From assembly GCF_017877135.1 (NCBI RefSeq), contig NZ_JAGIPH010000006.1, positions 186,001-250,000 of the forward strand: a DNA stretch of 64,000 nucleotides, given 5' to 3'. The notes below the pieces were generated by a model. The model was not told where the DNA came from, ran no database searches, and saw only the letters and a program-made list of their open reading frames with translations. Position 1 is the stretch's first letter. The number at the start of each line of letters is the position of its first letter. Origin of the DNA: Neorhizobium galegae (GTDB lineage: Bacteria > Pseudomonadota > Alphaproteobacteria > Rhizobiales > Rhizobiaceae). The position numbers and the translations under genes are program-made. This document shows positions 7,615 to 16,079 of the stretch, in pieces.

Positions 7615-8564
7615 AATGCCTGATCGTCCAGCCCATTCATAAAGCCGGCATCGCCCTCTTGGAACAGGCCGGCATCGACGCCGTCCTGTGCCCCGACAGC
7701 AGCCTTGAAACGGTAAAGCGGTTGATCGGCGACTGTCAGGCAGTCATCACCCGCGATGCGGGCCTTGGCGGTGAAGCGATTGCCGCTGCCGATCAGTTGA
7801 AGGTGATCGTCTCGCATGGGGCCGGCCACGATTCCATCGACAAGGTGGCGGCGGGCCGACGCGGCATTCTCGTCTGCAACACGCCCGGCGCCAATGCGCG
7901 CTCGGTGAGTGAACTGGCGCTCGGGCTTGCGCTCTCCGTTGCCCGGTTGATCCCGGCCGCCGATCGGGCGGTGCGCTCCGGCACGCCGGGCTTTCGCGAG
8001 ACGGCCACTTTCCGCGAGCTGTTCGGCAAGACGGCGCTCGTCGTCGGCTGGGGCGCGATCGCGAGAGATCTGGCGCGGATGCTGGATATTGCCTTCGGCA
8101 TGCGCATTCTCGTTCATTCGCCCCGCAGCCGCGGTGAACTGCCCTATGAGCGTGTGACGACGCTTCACGAGGGGCTTGCGGCCGCCGATCTCGTTTCCAT
8201 CCACACGCCGCTTCGCGAGGAAACCCGCAACCTGTTCGACGCGGCCGCGTTTGGCGCGGTCAAACGCGGCGCGATCCTCGTCAATACGGCCCGCGCAGGC
8301 CTCATCGACGAGGCAGCCCTTGCCGCAGCCATCGCCAGTGGAACCATTTTCGGCGCCGGCCTCGACGTCTATTCGCCGGGTGCTGCGCAAGGCCCGCTCG
8401 GGGAAAGCGGCCGCGTGATCTTCACGCCGCATCTCGGCGGCACGACCGGGGAAGCGCTGGAGCGCGTGGCGGTCGCCGCCGCCTCCCATGTGCTGACGGC
8501 GCTGTCCGGCCGCCGGCCAGAAACGACCATAGAATTGCAAGCGATGGAAGGGGTGAGCGCATGA
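7611..8564 (+). CDS. D-isomer-specific 2-hydroxyacid dehydrogenase family protein
   Basis: This 317-residue NAD(P)-dependent 2-hydroxyacid/2-oxoacid oxidoreductase has a catalytic domain split around the Rossmann fold. Recognisable blocks are the inter-domain PGANARSVSELALGL, the dinucleotide motif at GWGAIA (about 146-151), NTARAGLIDEAAL with the substrate-binding arginine, and TPHLGGTTGEAL with the catalytic histidine. The nucleotide motif lacks the third glycine of GxGxxG, and the usual LDVFE.EP is replaced by LDVYSPGAAQGP, so it is a divergent member. It overlaps gntR and the M20 gene by ATGA junctions. Likely job: reducing the 2-oxo acid made by the D-amino-acid transaminase, or the reverse. 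The substrate is unknown. Confidence 0.8.
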   Translation: MKCLIVQPIHKAGIALLEQAGIDAVLCPDSSLETVKRLIGDCQAVITRDAGLGGEAIAAADQLKVIVSHGAGHDSIDKVAAGRRGILVCNTPGANARSVSELALGLALSVARLIPAADRAVRSGTPGFRETATFRELFGKTALVVGWGAIARDLARMLDIAFGMRILVHSPRSRGELPYERVTTLHEGLAAADLVSIHTPLREETRNLFDAAAFGAVKRGAILVNTARAGLIDEAALAAAIASGTIFGAGLDVYSPGAAQGPLGESGRVIFTPHLGGTTGEALERVAVAAASHVLTALSGRRPETTIELQAMEGVSA

Positions 8565-9817
8565 GCACCGTCATCAGGGATACGATCGACAGACTGCTCC
8601 AGCGCATCAACGCCATCAGCGATGTCGGCCCGGGCTTCACCCGCCCGTCCTACAGCCCGCTGGAAAGCCAGGCGCATGCGGTGATTGCCGAAGAAGCCCA
8701 CGCGCTTGGCCTTGCCGTGACGCGCGATGCCGGCCTCAACCTCTTTGCCCGCCTGCCGGGCCGCGATCGCGACGCCCCGGCCATCCATATCGGCTCCCAT
8801 CTCGATACGGTTGCCATGGGCGGCGCCTATGACGGCCAGGCCGGTGTGACGGGCGCCATGGCGCTCGCAGCAGCCTTCGTCGAAAGCGGCGAGCCGCCGC
8901 CCGTCGATCTGGTCGTGACGGTGACGCGCGCCGAAGAGAGCGTCTGGTTTCCGGTCTCCTATGCGGGCGCGCGCGCAGCCCTTGGCCGGCTGACGGCGGC
9001 AGAACTGCAGGCAAAGCGTTCCGACACCGGCCGCACGCTCTATGACCATATCCTCGAAGAGGGCGGCCGGCCGGACGATATCCTGTCCGGGCCCGGCCTT
9101 GCGCCCGCCCGTTTCATTGAACTGCATATCGAACAGGGCAATGTGCTCGACAATGCCAGGGAACCCTTCGGCATCGTCACAGGCGTGCGCGGCGGCTTGC
9201 GGTACCGCGAGGCGCGGATCGATGGCACCTGGGCCCATTCCGGCGGGCCGGCGCGCTCGGAGCGGTCCGATGCGGTCTTTGCGCTCGCCGACCTCATCGT
9301 CGGCATGGACAAAGAGTGGCAGGACGCGCTCGACCGCGGGCAGGATCTTGCCGTCACCTTCGGCCGTGTCGATGCGGCCTCGTCGGAACATGCCTTCGCC
9401 AAGGTGCCGGGGCGGGTGGATTTCTGCGTCGATCTGAGAAGCGACACCGTCGGCGTGCTCGACGAACTGGATGGCCTGTTCAAGGCGCAGATTGCAGGCA
9501 TCGAGGCAGCGCGCGGCGTGCGTTTCGATCTCGGCCCGCAATCGCGCAGCCAGCCGACGAAGCTGTCGGTGGCGCTCGGCGACCAGATCGCGGCCGGCGC
9601 GGCAAGGCTCGGCTACAGCCCGCGCCGGATGCTGTCGGGCGGCGGCCATGATGCGGCAGCCTTTGCCCAGGCCGGCTGGGACAGCGTCATGGTGTTCCTG
9701 CGCAACTGGAACGGCAGTCACAATCCCGACGAGGGCATGGATCCGGCCGATCTTGCCGCAGCCGTCGAGGTGCTTCACGCAGCGATCCGCGATGGCGGCA
9801 AAGGAGGCGGTCATTGA
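8561..9817 (+). CDS. M20-family amidohydrolase (N-carbamoyl-L-amino-acid hydrolase/allantoate-amidohydrolase type)
   Basis: This 418-residue dinuclear-zinc hydrolase removes a carbamoyl or related N-substituent from amino acids. Metal-site motifs are present in order: GSHLDTV (H80, with D82), GGAYDGQAGV (D91), TRAEES (E125/E126), IELHIEQG (H189) and SGGGHDAAAFA near residue 360. The HIEQG block is diagnostic of the carbamoylase/ureidoglycine branch rather than carboxypeptidase G2. The gene is coupled to its neighbours by ATGA and TTGA overlaps. In context it could finish hydrolysis of a ring opened by PxpABC or release an amino acid from an N-carbamoyl compound. No dihydropyrimidinase/hydantoinase gene is present in the window. 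Confidence 0.85.
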   Translation: MSTVIRDTIDRLLQRINAISDVGPGFTRPSYSPLESQAHAVIAEEAHALGLAVTRDAGLNLFARLPGRDRDAPAIHIGSHLDTVAMGGAYDGQAGVTGAMALAAAFVESGEPPPVDLVVTVTRAEESVWFPVSYAGARAALGRLTAAELQAKRSDTGRTLYDHILEEGGRPDDILSGPGLAPARFIELHIEQGNVLDNAREPFGIVTGVRGGLRYREARIDGTWAHSGGPARSERSDAVFALADLIVGMDKEWQDALDRGQDLAVTFGRVDAASSEHAFAKVPGRVDFCVDLRSDTVGVLDELDGLFKAQIAGIEAARGVRFDLGPQSRSQPTKLSVALGDQIAAGAARLGYSPRRMLSGGGHDAAAFAQAGWDSVMVFLRNWNGSHNPDEGMDPADLAAAVEVLHAAIRDGGKGGGH

Positions 9818-10452
9818 GCGACAGGGAAACCCTTGCACAGCAGGTCTATCGCGACCTCAAGCAGCGTATCCTCGAAGGACAGCTGTCTTCGGACGAAGTG
9901 CTGACGGAACGTACACTTGCCCTGGAATCGGGTATTTCGCGCACGCCGCTGCGCGCTGCCATTTCGCGGCTTGAAAAGGAAAACGTCATTTCGCGCCTGC
10001 CCAACGGCGCGCTGATGGTGCGCCCCGTCACCATCGAGCAATTGCTGGAGATCGTGCAGGTGCGCCGGCTTCTCGAGGGTGCTGCTGCCGAAAAGGCGGC
10101 AAGCCTGCCGTTTACCGAGGAACTTGCACGATCGCGGGCGCGGATGCGCGAATTCGTGAGCGGCGACAATATCGAATTCGACCTCTTCTGGATCGACGAC
10201 GACGCCTTTCACAATGCGCTCGCCCATGCCGCCGACATGCCGCTTCTCGCCACCATGCTGACCGAGATGCGCAGTATCGCGCGCCGCTGCACCATCACCC
10301 GCACCCACGATCGCTTTGACCAGCAGGCGCTGGAACATATCGCCATCATCGATGCCATCGAGGCGCGGGACGGTGCGGCCGCCCGTGCGGCTGTCGAGGT
10401 GCATTTCGACAGCGTCAGGACCCGCTTTCTCGGCTGGCTGACGCGCAATTGA
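9814..10452 (+). CDS. GntR-family regulator, FCD subfamily (2)
   Basis: This 212-residue second GntR/FCD regulator lies in the same transcript. The winged helix spans residues 1-70 (QVYRDLKQRILEGQL, ALESGISRTPLRAAISRLEKENVISRL). The FCD domain carries WIDDDAFHNALAHAADMP and a distal H. It has a TTG start behind GGAGG, overlapping the previous stop by TTGA. Two different FCD regulators inside one catabolic operon suggest two effector inputs, or that one controls a distal target such as the transporter at 13902-16871. Confidence 0.85.
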   Translation: MSDRETLAQQVYRDLKQRILEGQLSSDEVLTERTLALESGISRTPLRAAISRLEKENVISRLPNGALMVRPVTIEQLLEIVQVRRLLEGAAAEKAASLPFTEELARSRARMREFVSGDNIEFDLFWIDDDAFHNALAHAADMPLLATMLTEMRSIARRCTITRTHDRFDQQALEHIAIIDAIEARDGAAARAAVEVHFDSVRTRFLGWLTRN

Positions 10453-10464
10453 GATTTTGATCGC

Positions 10465-11649
10465 ATGACACTCCACCCGACATTCGACATCGAAACCGCA
10501 GAGCGCGGCATCGAGGCGGCCTTTCCGGCCGAAGAGTTTGCCGAAAGGCAGGCGCGCGCCCGCGCCGCCATCGCGGAAAGCGGTCACGAGGCGCTGATCG
10601 TCATCGGCCCGGAAACCATCTACTGGCTGACCGGACGCCAGACGGCCGGCTATTTCGCCTTTCAGACGCTCGTCCTACCGGCGGTCGGCGAGCCGGTGCT
10701 GCTGGTGCGCCAGCTCGAACTGTTCGGCACGCTTGCCAATACGTTCCTCTCCGATATCGTGACCTACCAGGATGCCGACAATCCGGCCGAAGCGCTGGTT
10801 TCGCTGCTAGAGCGGCGCGGCATCGCACATCCGGCCATCGAGCTTTCCGGCTGGTTCCTGTCGCCCAAACTTGCCGGCGAGATTGCCGAACGGCTGGGCG
10901 TGGCGGCCCTTGCCGATGGCTCGCAGATCCTGCCGCCACTGCGGATGATCAAGTCGCCGGCCGAACTTGAGGCGATCCGCCACGCGGCGCGCTATGCGCA
11001 GGCGGGCATGATCGCTGGCATCGAAGCCTGTGCGCTTGGCGCCGATGAAAATGCCATCGCCGCCGACATGCTGCAGGCGGCAACCCGCGCCGGCTCGGAA
11101 GTGATGGCCATGGAACCGCTCGTATCGTCGGGACCGCGCAGCGGCCTGCCGCACATGACCTGGCGCCGCCGGGCCCTGCAGGCGGGCGATCCGATCTTCC
11201 TCGAACTTGCCGGCAGTCATGCGCGCTATCATGCGGCACTGATGCGCACCGTCTGGATGGGCTCAGCCCCCGACGAGGCGCAGCGGATGATGGATTGTTC
11301 GCTGAGGGCACTGGATGCGGCGATTGCTAAGATCAGGCCTGGGGCCACCTGCGCCCACATTCACGATACGGCGCAGGCGGTGATCGACGCTGCCGGCTAT
11401 ACGGCCGCCTTTCGCAAGCGCATCGGCTATTCGATGGGCGTCGCCTTTGCGCCCGACTGGGGCGAGGGGGCAATCCTCAGCCTGTTTTCGAACGTCACCC
11501 GCATCATCGAACCGGGCATGGTCTTCCACCTGCCGGCCACCTTGCGCAGCTACGGGCACTGGACCGTCGGCGCCTCCGAAACGGTCATCGTGACCGAGAC
11601 CGGCGCCGAACCGCTCTCCACCCTGCCGCGCCACCTCACTATCCGCTGA
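10465..11649 (+). CDS. M24-family 'pita-bread' hydrolase without metal ligands (creatinase/ectoine-hydrolase-like)
   Basis: This 394-residue protein has an N-terminal creatinase-like domain (residues about 25-165) and a C-terminal M24 fold. In metal-dependent M24 peptidases the first ligands sit in a D...D...RT stretch. Here it reads ELAGSHARYHAALMRT, without the second aspartate, and the usual GHGIG.HE is GYSMGVAFAPDWGEG. This resembles metal-independent creatinase and ectoine hydrolase rather than Xaa-Pro dipeptidase. It probably hydrolyses a C-N bond in a guanidino, amidine or cyclic amino-acid derivative. It follows gntR(2) by 12 bases in the pxpBC operon. The substrate is unknown. Confidence 0.78.
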   Translation: MTLHPTFDIETAERGIEAAFPAEEFAERQARARAAIAESGHEALIVIGPETIYWLTGRQTAGYFAFQTLVLPAVGEPVLLVRQLELFGTLANTFLSDIVTYQDADNPAEALVSLLERRGIAHPAIELSGWFLSPKLAGEIAERLGVAALADGSQILPPLRMIKSPAELEAIRHAARYAQAGMIAGIEACALGADENAIAADMLQAATRAGSEVMAMEPLVSSGPRSGLPHMTWRRRALQAGDPIFLELAGSHARYHAALMRTVWMGSAPDEAQRMMDCSLRALDAAIAKIRPGATCAHIHDTAQAVIDAAGYTAAFRKRIGYSMGVAFAPDWGEGAILSLFSNVTRIIEPGMVFHLPATLRSYGHWTVGASETVIVTETGAEPLSTLPRHLTIR

Positions 11650-11681
11650 TTTTCCATCCACCCCGACAAACGGAGCATGCC

Positions 11682-12095
11682 ATGCGTTCCCTCTTTCACC
11701 TTGCCTACCATGTGACGGATCTCGATGCGTCACGCCGCTTCTACGGCGACATCCTCGGCTGCGAGGAAGGCCGCTCGACCGACACCTGGGTCGATTTCGA
11801 TTTCTTCGGGCACCAGATCTCCCTGCATCTGGGCAAGCCCTTCGAGGTTACCCGCACCGGCAAGGTTGGCGACCACATGGTGATGATGCCGCATCTCGGC
11901 GTCATCCTGCCGCTGGACGACTGGTTTTCGCTGGCCGAGCGTCTCGAAAAGGGCGGCATCGCCTTCGACATCCCGCCGGTCGTACGCTTTGAAGGCGAGC
12001 CGGGCGAACAGCGCACCATGTTCTTCTTCGATCCGAGCGGCAACCCGATCGAGGTCAAGGGTTTTAAGGATTTCGACGGCGTGTTTGCCCGCTGA
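11682..12095 (+). CDS. VOC-family (glyoxalase/dioxygenase-like) protein
   Basis: This 137-residue protein has two beta-alpha-beta-beta-beta VOC modules. Candidate metal residues are H8 (FHLAYHVTDLDASRRFYGDILG), the H in FFGHQISLHLGK and the glutamate of FFFDPSGNPIEVK. The ending DPSGN..E.K.F is the VOC hallmark. It is the last gene of the long plus-strand operon and is followed by a RIME-like palindrome and a strong terminator. It could be a lyase, epimerase or dioxygenase acting on a pathway intermediate. No specific function can be read from sequence. Confidence 0.8.
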   Translation: MRSLFHLAYHVTDLDASRRFYGDILGCEEGRSTDTWVDFDFFGHQISLHLGKPFEVTRTGKVGDHMVMMPHLGVILPLDDWFSLAERLEKGGIAFDIPPVVRFEGEPGEQRTMFFFDPSGNPIEVKGFKDFDGVFAR

Positions 12096-12117
12096 GGCGG
12101 CAAAGCGCCCACCAAGA

Positions 12118-12204
12118 CGTCATCCTCGGCCTTGTGCCGAGGATCTGCCAAAGGCCAATAAAATCACTAGGTTGAAGATGCTCTGGCCAAGCCCGAGCAT
12201 GACG
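12118..12204. repeat. RIME-like palindromic intergenic element
   Basis: The element starts CGTCATCCTCGG and ends CCCGAGCATGACG, giving imperfect outer inverted repeats, with an inner perfect hairpin ATCCTCGGC / GCCGAGGAT (12122-12130 with 12136-12144, loop CTTGT). Palindromes of the form CGTCATCCTCGG.CTTG are abundant between genes in rhizobia (Rhizobium-specific intergenic mosaic elements). It sits downstream of the VOC gene, before the terminator, and has no coding capacity. Confidence 0.6.
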
Positions 12205-12235
12205 TAAGATGCGCAAGGCTTTTTGTCAGCAGTCT

Positions 12236-12269
12236 GAGCCGGGCAGATCCATGATCTGCCCGGCTCTTT
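12236..12269 (+). terminator. Strong intrinsic terminator of the pxpB...VOC operon
   Basis: A perfect 14-bp stem is formed by GAGCCGGGCAGATC (12236-12249) and GATCTGCCCGGCTC (12253-12266), with loop CAT, followed by TTT. It closes the plus-strand operon that starts at 5253 and faces the convergent M24 gene ending at 12328. Confidence 0.85.
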
Positions 12270-12327
12270 CATGCGCAGGACGTTCACCCGTCCGGGCGGG
12301 CGGGCGAGATAGGGCGTAAAAAGGCTT

Positions 12328-13503
12328 TCAGAACATCGAGGGCGAGGTGGTGATGAGCTCGTTGCCCTTTTCACCGATGATGATGATGTCCTCGTAGAAG
12401 GCTGCTCCGACGCCATCGAGCGACAGGAAGGCCTCGACGCCGAAGACCATGTTTTCCTCAACCACGTCGTCGGCCAGGGACATGGTGGTGGAAATGCGCG
12501 GCAGCTCGAACCCGAGACCGACCCCGTGGCCGTAAAACGGGAAATTCTTCATGATCGGTGAAATCGACCCGCCAAAGGCTGCGGTCATGCGGTCGCCTTC
12601 GGCGGCAACGTCGAGCAGCTTCGCGCCGGGGCGCAGCATGTCCGACAGGCGGTGCACGATGCCGCTTGCCGCCTCGATCAACCGCTTCTGCTCGCCATTG
12701 GCCGGCCCCCTGACACCGGTGCGGCCGGGATCGAGGTAATAGCCCTGGTAGAGCGGGCCATGCAGCGTGCCGGTCACCATGTCGCCCATGGCCGGGACGT
12801 CCTCGCTATAGCCGGCCAGCGGAAACCGCTGGTCGAATCCGAGAGTGTCGCCGTGATTGGTGCCGATCATCTGGATGCGCCCGCCGCGGGCAACGACGAC
12901 GCGGGCCGCTTCGCCGGCCGCCTCGCGCTCCGACAGACCGCCGACCAGGCCTTCCATCAGCGCATTGATGCCGAGCGTCGCGGTCTCGCCGGCATAGCGA
13001 TAACAGTCCAGCTCCCGCGTGCTCTTGATGCGGCGCACGCTGCGCACGAGGTCGTCGGCCGGTATCCATTCGATCCCCGGCGCGATGGCTTCCAGCTGCC
13101 GGTAATACTTGACCGGGATGAAATTCGTGCCGACCAGCGCCACCCGGCCCGTGACGCCACGCGCGACAAGCGCTTTTGCCACGCTTTCGAAGGGATGGTT
13201 GCTCGTCACCACATCCTCGATGGCGACGAGGTCATGGCGGACTTCCGGCTCGTCGATATGCAGCTGCGGCGCGCGGCCCGGCTGCAGGATGACGCCGGCG
13301 AAGGAGCGGGCGGTCCAGATCAGCGAATCCATTCCGCCGCTGATCGCATAGTGGTTGGAGAGATAGAGAACGTCGCCGCAATTGTCCGTGGTGCCGCCAC
13401 CGCGACCGAACACAACGGCCGTCTCGAAGCCGCGCCGTGCGATCTCCTCCTGGACCCGGGCCCAGCGCGTTTCATACTCTTCAAGGGGAAAATAGGGTTG
13501 CAT
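12328..13503 (-). CDS. M24-family metallopeptidase-fold protein (Xaa-Pro/ectoine-hydrolase-like), second copy
   Basis: This 391-residue protein has a creatinase N-terminal domain and an M24 domain. Of the five canonical metal ligands, the second aspartate (GYYLDPGRT), the histidine (FYGHGVGLGFELPRIS) and two glutamates (GVEAFLS, FYEDIIII) remain. The first aspartate position is threonine (MVTGTLHGP). It may therefore bind one metal or act metal-free. It is only distantly similar to the M24 protein at 10465. It lies alone on the minus strand, preceded at 13628-13649 by a copy of the operator found at pxpA/pxpB, which places it in the same regulon. Substrate unknown; Xaa-Pro dipeptidase is a default name only. 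Confidence 0.8.
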   Translation of the reverse strand: MQPYFPLEEYETRWARVQEEIARRGFETAVVFGRGGGTTDNCGDVLYLSNHYAISGGMDSLIWTARSFAGVILQPGRAPQLHIDEPEVRHDLVAIEDVVTSNHPFESVAKALVARGVTGRVALVGTNFIPVKYYRQLEAIAPGIEWIPADDLVRSVRRIKSTRELDCYRYAGETATLGINALMEGLVGGLSEREAAGEAARVVVARGGRIQMIGTNHGDTLGFDQRFPLAGYSEDVPAMGDMVTGTLHGPLYQGYYLDPGRTGVRGPANGEQKRLIEAASGIVHRLSDMLRPGAKLLDVAAEGDRMTAAFGGSISPIMKNFPFYGHGVGLGFELPRISTTMSLADDVVEENMVFGVEAFLSLDGVGAAFYEDIIIIGEKGNELITTSPSMF

Positions 13504-13627
13504 GCGTCACTCCGAATGCGGCCTGATGGCGGGCTTCAGCCCGGCCAGGATGCTGGCCAAGGCGGTGCCCCGTGGATCGCGCCCGCGCCCCTGCAGCTTG
13601 ACTTATCGAAGGGCTGGACGCATTTCG

Positions 13628-13649
13628 TATTTCGGTACACCGGCTGTAT
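13628..13649 (-). promoter_or_regulatory. GntR-type operator (site 2) upstream of the second M24 gene
   Basis: Read on the minus strand this is a near copy of the site at 5106-5127 (19 of 22 positions; core CGGTGTACCGAAAT). It lies 125 bases upstream of the M24 gene start. A TTGACG -35-like hexamer lies just upstream on the same strand, so a bound regulator would overlap the promoter. The region from 13504 to 13901 holds no gene; apart from this site and site 3 it is an AT-richer promoter stretch. Confidence 0.6.
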
Positions 13650-13807
13650 CCTTCCGTCAATCGTGATTGGAACGGTCACAATGCAGTTTCTGTCACGGAA
13701 GGCGCGCGACGGCCTTTTCGCTTAAAATTTAGGCTTCCGGTGTTTAATCCCTGCGCTCTTCGTCCATTATTTGACCGTTAATTTGTTGAAAATGCTACTT
13801 GAACTCC

Positions 13808-13842
13808 AGTGGTATACTGAATAGGCTTGGTGTACCGAAATT
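13808..13842 (+). promoter_or_regulatory. GntR-type operator (site 3) and -10 region before the DUF1989-ABC operon
   Basis: Positions 13821-13842 share the 13-base core GGTGTACCGAAAT exactly with site 2 and match it at 16 of 22 positions. A second, weaker half-copy (GGTATACTGAATA, 13811-13823) lies directly upstream and includes a good -10 hexamer TATACT (13813-13818). The site ends 59 bases before the DUF1989 start, a typical repressor position. Confidence 0.55.
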
Positions 13843-13901
13843 GATGACGGAGCTTTTGACGTGCAGGCGCCGACCATTCGGCGCCCGGCACCAGGAAGAC
13901 G

Positions 13902-14534
13902 ATGGATATGGATCTCGATACAAAGACTGTCGCTGCAAGCCATGGGCGGGCCTTTCCGATGAAAGCGGGGCAATATGCCCGGATCGTCAACACGCATGGC
14001 AACCAGGTGGTCGACACCTGGGCGGTGGCCGAAAACGATGTCACCGAGACCGCGGCGATGGATCATACGCGCTCGGTCAACAGCAATATCTTCCTGACGC
14101 AAGGCATGCGCATCATGTCCTCGCGCCGCCGGCCGATGCTCACGATGGTGGCCGACAGTGGAGGCGTGCGGCACGATACGCTTCTGTGCCCCTGCAGCCG
14201 CGAACTCTACGAGCAGCTCGGCTGCACGGAGCCGCACCGCAGCTGCACCGACAATTTCCACGAGGCGCTGGCGGAGCTCGATCTTGCTGTGCCGTTCACG
14301 CCGGCCTCCCTCAATCTCTTCATGAACGTACCGGTCGAGGCCGACGGCACGGTGGACCGCCTGCCGCCGGCAACGACGGCAGGCGACATGGTCGTCCTGC
14401 GCGCCGAGATGGACCTTACGCTGGTTCTGTCGGCCTGCCCGCAGGACCTTACCCCGATCAATGGCGCCGCCCGCACCCCGAAGGATGTCGCGGTCGTCAT
14501 CACAGACGCCTATGATGAGGAACATGCCCGATGA
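13902..14534 (+). CDS. DUF1989 (urea-carboxylase-associated/carboxyguanidine-deiminase family) protein
   Basis: This 210-residue single-domain DUF1989 protein has the likely metal/active-site residues H91, D92, C96, C98, C108, H112, C115 and C179 (in [23 protein letters not shown] and VLSACPQDL), plus LNLFMNV and [11 protein letters not shown]. Family members include the CgdA/CgdB subunits of carboxyguanidine deiminase and proteins next to urea carboxylase, so deamination or hydrolysis of a C-N compound is plausible. Here only one DUF1989 gene occurs, and there is no urea carboxylase. It overlaps the ABC ATPase gene by ATGA, so its substrate is probably what that transporter imports. Start chosen at the first ATG behind AGGAAG. 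Confidence 0.75.
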   Translation: MDMDLDTKTVAASHGRAFPMKAGQYARIVNTHGNQVVDTWAVAENDVTETAAMDHTRSVNSNIFLTQGMRIMSSRRRPMLTMVADSGGVRHDTLLCPCSRELYEQLGCTEPHRSCTDNFHEALAELDLAVPFTPASLNLFMNVPVEADGTVDRLPPATTAGDMVVLRAEMDLTLVLSACPQDLTPINGAARTPKDVAVVITDAYDEEHAR

Positions 14535-15337
14535 GCGCACCGCTTCTGAGCTTGCGGGAGATCCGCAAGAGTTTCGGCGACAACGAGGTGCTGAAGGGCG
14601 TTTCGCTCGACGTGACAGCGGGCGAGGTGGTCTCGATCATCGGCGCCAGCGGTTCGGGCAAGAGCACCTTCCTGCGCTCGATCAATGCGCTGGAAATGCC
14701 GCAGTCGGGTTTCATGGATTTCGAGGACATGTCCTTCGACTTCCGCCCGGAATCGCGCTTCTTTCCCAGCCAGACGCAGTTGCAGGCATTGCGGGCGCGC
14801 GTCGGCATGGTGTTCCAGAGCTATAATCTCTGGCCGCACATGACAGTGCTCGAAAACGTCGTGCACGCGCCGGTCAAGCTCCTCAAAATCCCGCGCGCCC
14901 AGGCGATCGAGGAGGCGGAGGCGCTTCTGGCGCGCATCGGCCTGTTCGAAAAGCGCCACAGCTATCCGGGCAGGCTTTCCGGCGGCCAGCAGCAGCGCGT
15001 CGCCATCATCCGCGCGCTCGCCATGAAGCCGCGGCTCATGCTGTTTGATGAAGTCACCTCCGCGCTCGACCCGGAGCTGGTGCATGAGGTGCTGGTCCTG
15101 ATGGCCTCGCTTGCCGCCGATGGCATGACCATGCTGCTGGTCACGCACGAGATTGCCTTTGCCCGCGACGTCTCGTCCCGCGTCGTCTTCTTCGACAAGG
15201 GTGTGATGGCTGAAACCGGCTCGCCGGATATTCTGCGGCACCCCGAAAGCGATCGCTTGCGCCAGTTTCTCCACCGCATTCTTCACGACGAACTTCCCCG
15301 CTCGGGCGAAAGCGACAGCAAAGGTTTGACGCAATGA
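14531..15337 (+). CDS. Polar amino-acid-type ABC transporter ATP-binding protein
   Basis: This 268-residue cytoplasmic ATPase of the His/Glu/Gln (PAAT) family contains Walker A GASGSGKS (about 38-45), the Q-loop in [18 protein letters not shown], signature [11 protein letters not shown], Walker [15 protein letters not shown] and H-loop [10 protein letters not shown]. The Walker [11 protein letters not shown] is typical of polar amino-acid importers. It is coupled by ATGA to DUF1989 upstream and to the permease downstream. It would energise the permease at 15334 for the ligand bound by the protein at 16080. Confidence 0.9.
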   Translation: MSAPLLSLREIRKSFGDNEVLKGVSLDVTAGEVVSIIGASGSGKSTFLRSINALEMPQSGFMDFEDMSFDFRPESRFFPSQTQLQALRARVGMVFQSYNLWPHMTVLENVVHAPVKLLKIPRAQAIEEAEALLARIGLFEKRHSYPGRLSGGQQQRVAIIRALAMKPRLMLFDEVTSALDPELVHEVLVLMASLAADGMTMLLVTHEIAFARDVSSRVVFFDKGVMAETGSPDILRHPESDRLRQFLHRILHDELPRSGESDSKGLTQ

Positions 15338-15990
15338 ACGGGTTTCTCGAGGATCTGCAAACCTACGGACCCGGCTTCTGGGACGCGGCCCTGACCGTCT
15401 TCGGGCTGACGATCCTGACGATCGTCGTCAGCTGGATCTGCGGCCTGCTGGCTGCGCTCGGGCAAAGGTCGAAATGGCGGGCCGTGCGGGCCACGTCCGC
15501 CTTCTACATCTGGTTCATCCGCGGCACGCCCCTGCTGATCCAGGTGTTCATCATCTATTTCGGCCTGCCGCAGATCGGCATCCGGCTCTCGCCCTTCACC
15601 GCCGGCGTTCTGGCGCTTGGCATCAATAGCGGCGCCTATATCGCCGAAATCATCCGAAGCGGTCTCTCGGCCATTCCGAAGGGCCAGGCAGAATCCGCGC
15701 TTGCCCTCGGCTTCAGCCCGGGAGAAACCATGCGCAGCATCATCCTGCCCCAGGTGGTACGGATCATTCTGCCGTCGCTCACCAACGAGGCGATCTCGAC
15801 GCTGAAGAACACCTCGCTTCTCTCCGCCATCACCGTGGTCGAACTGACGCTCTATGCGCAGACGCTGATTGCCATGACGTTCCGGCCCTTCGACTTCTAC
15901 ATCGCGGTTGCGCTGATCTATCTCGCGCTGACGACCGTGCTTACCCAATTGGCCTCCTGGCTGGAGCGCCACTACAAGATGCAATCCTGA
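15334..15990 (+). CDS. Polar amino-acid-type ABC transporter permease
   Basis: This 218-residue HisM/GlnP-family inner-membrane permease has about five transmembrane helices (first around residues 20-42). The EAA-loop region [33 protein letters not shown] (blocks NSGAYIAEI and GQ.ESA.ALG) contacts the ATPase. It is the only permease gene in the operon, so a homodimer is expected. It overlaps the ATPase gene by 4 bases and precedes the binding-protein gene. Confidence 0.9.
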   Translation: MNGFLEDLQTYGPGFWDAALTVFGLTILTIVVSWICGLLAALGQRSKWRAVRATSAFYIWFIRGTPLLIQVFIIYFGLPQIGIRLSPFTAGVLALGINSGAYIAEIIRSGLSAIPKGQAESALALGFSPGETMRSIILPQVVRIILPSLTNEAISTLKNTSLLSAITVVELTLYAQTLIAMTFRPFDFYIAVALIYLALTTVLTQLASWLERHYKMQS

Positions 15991-16079
15991 CAGGAAACCA
16001 CTCAAGGACTGCACCTCCACCCGTCCATTCCGGCCTTAACCAGGCAGGCAATACACTCTCATAACAAAGGGAACTGACA

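Noticed and set aside
10465..13503. Complete ectoine-degradation (eut/doe) cluster
   Set aside because: M24 and M20 members are present, but the diaminobutyrate steps, eutB and eutC homologues are absent, and the M20 motifs fit carbamoylases.
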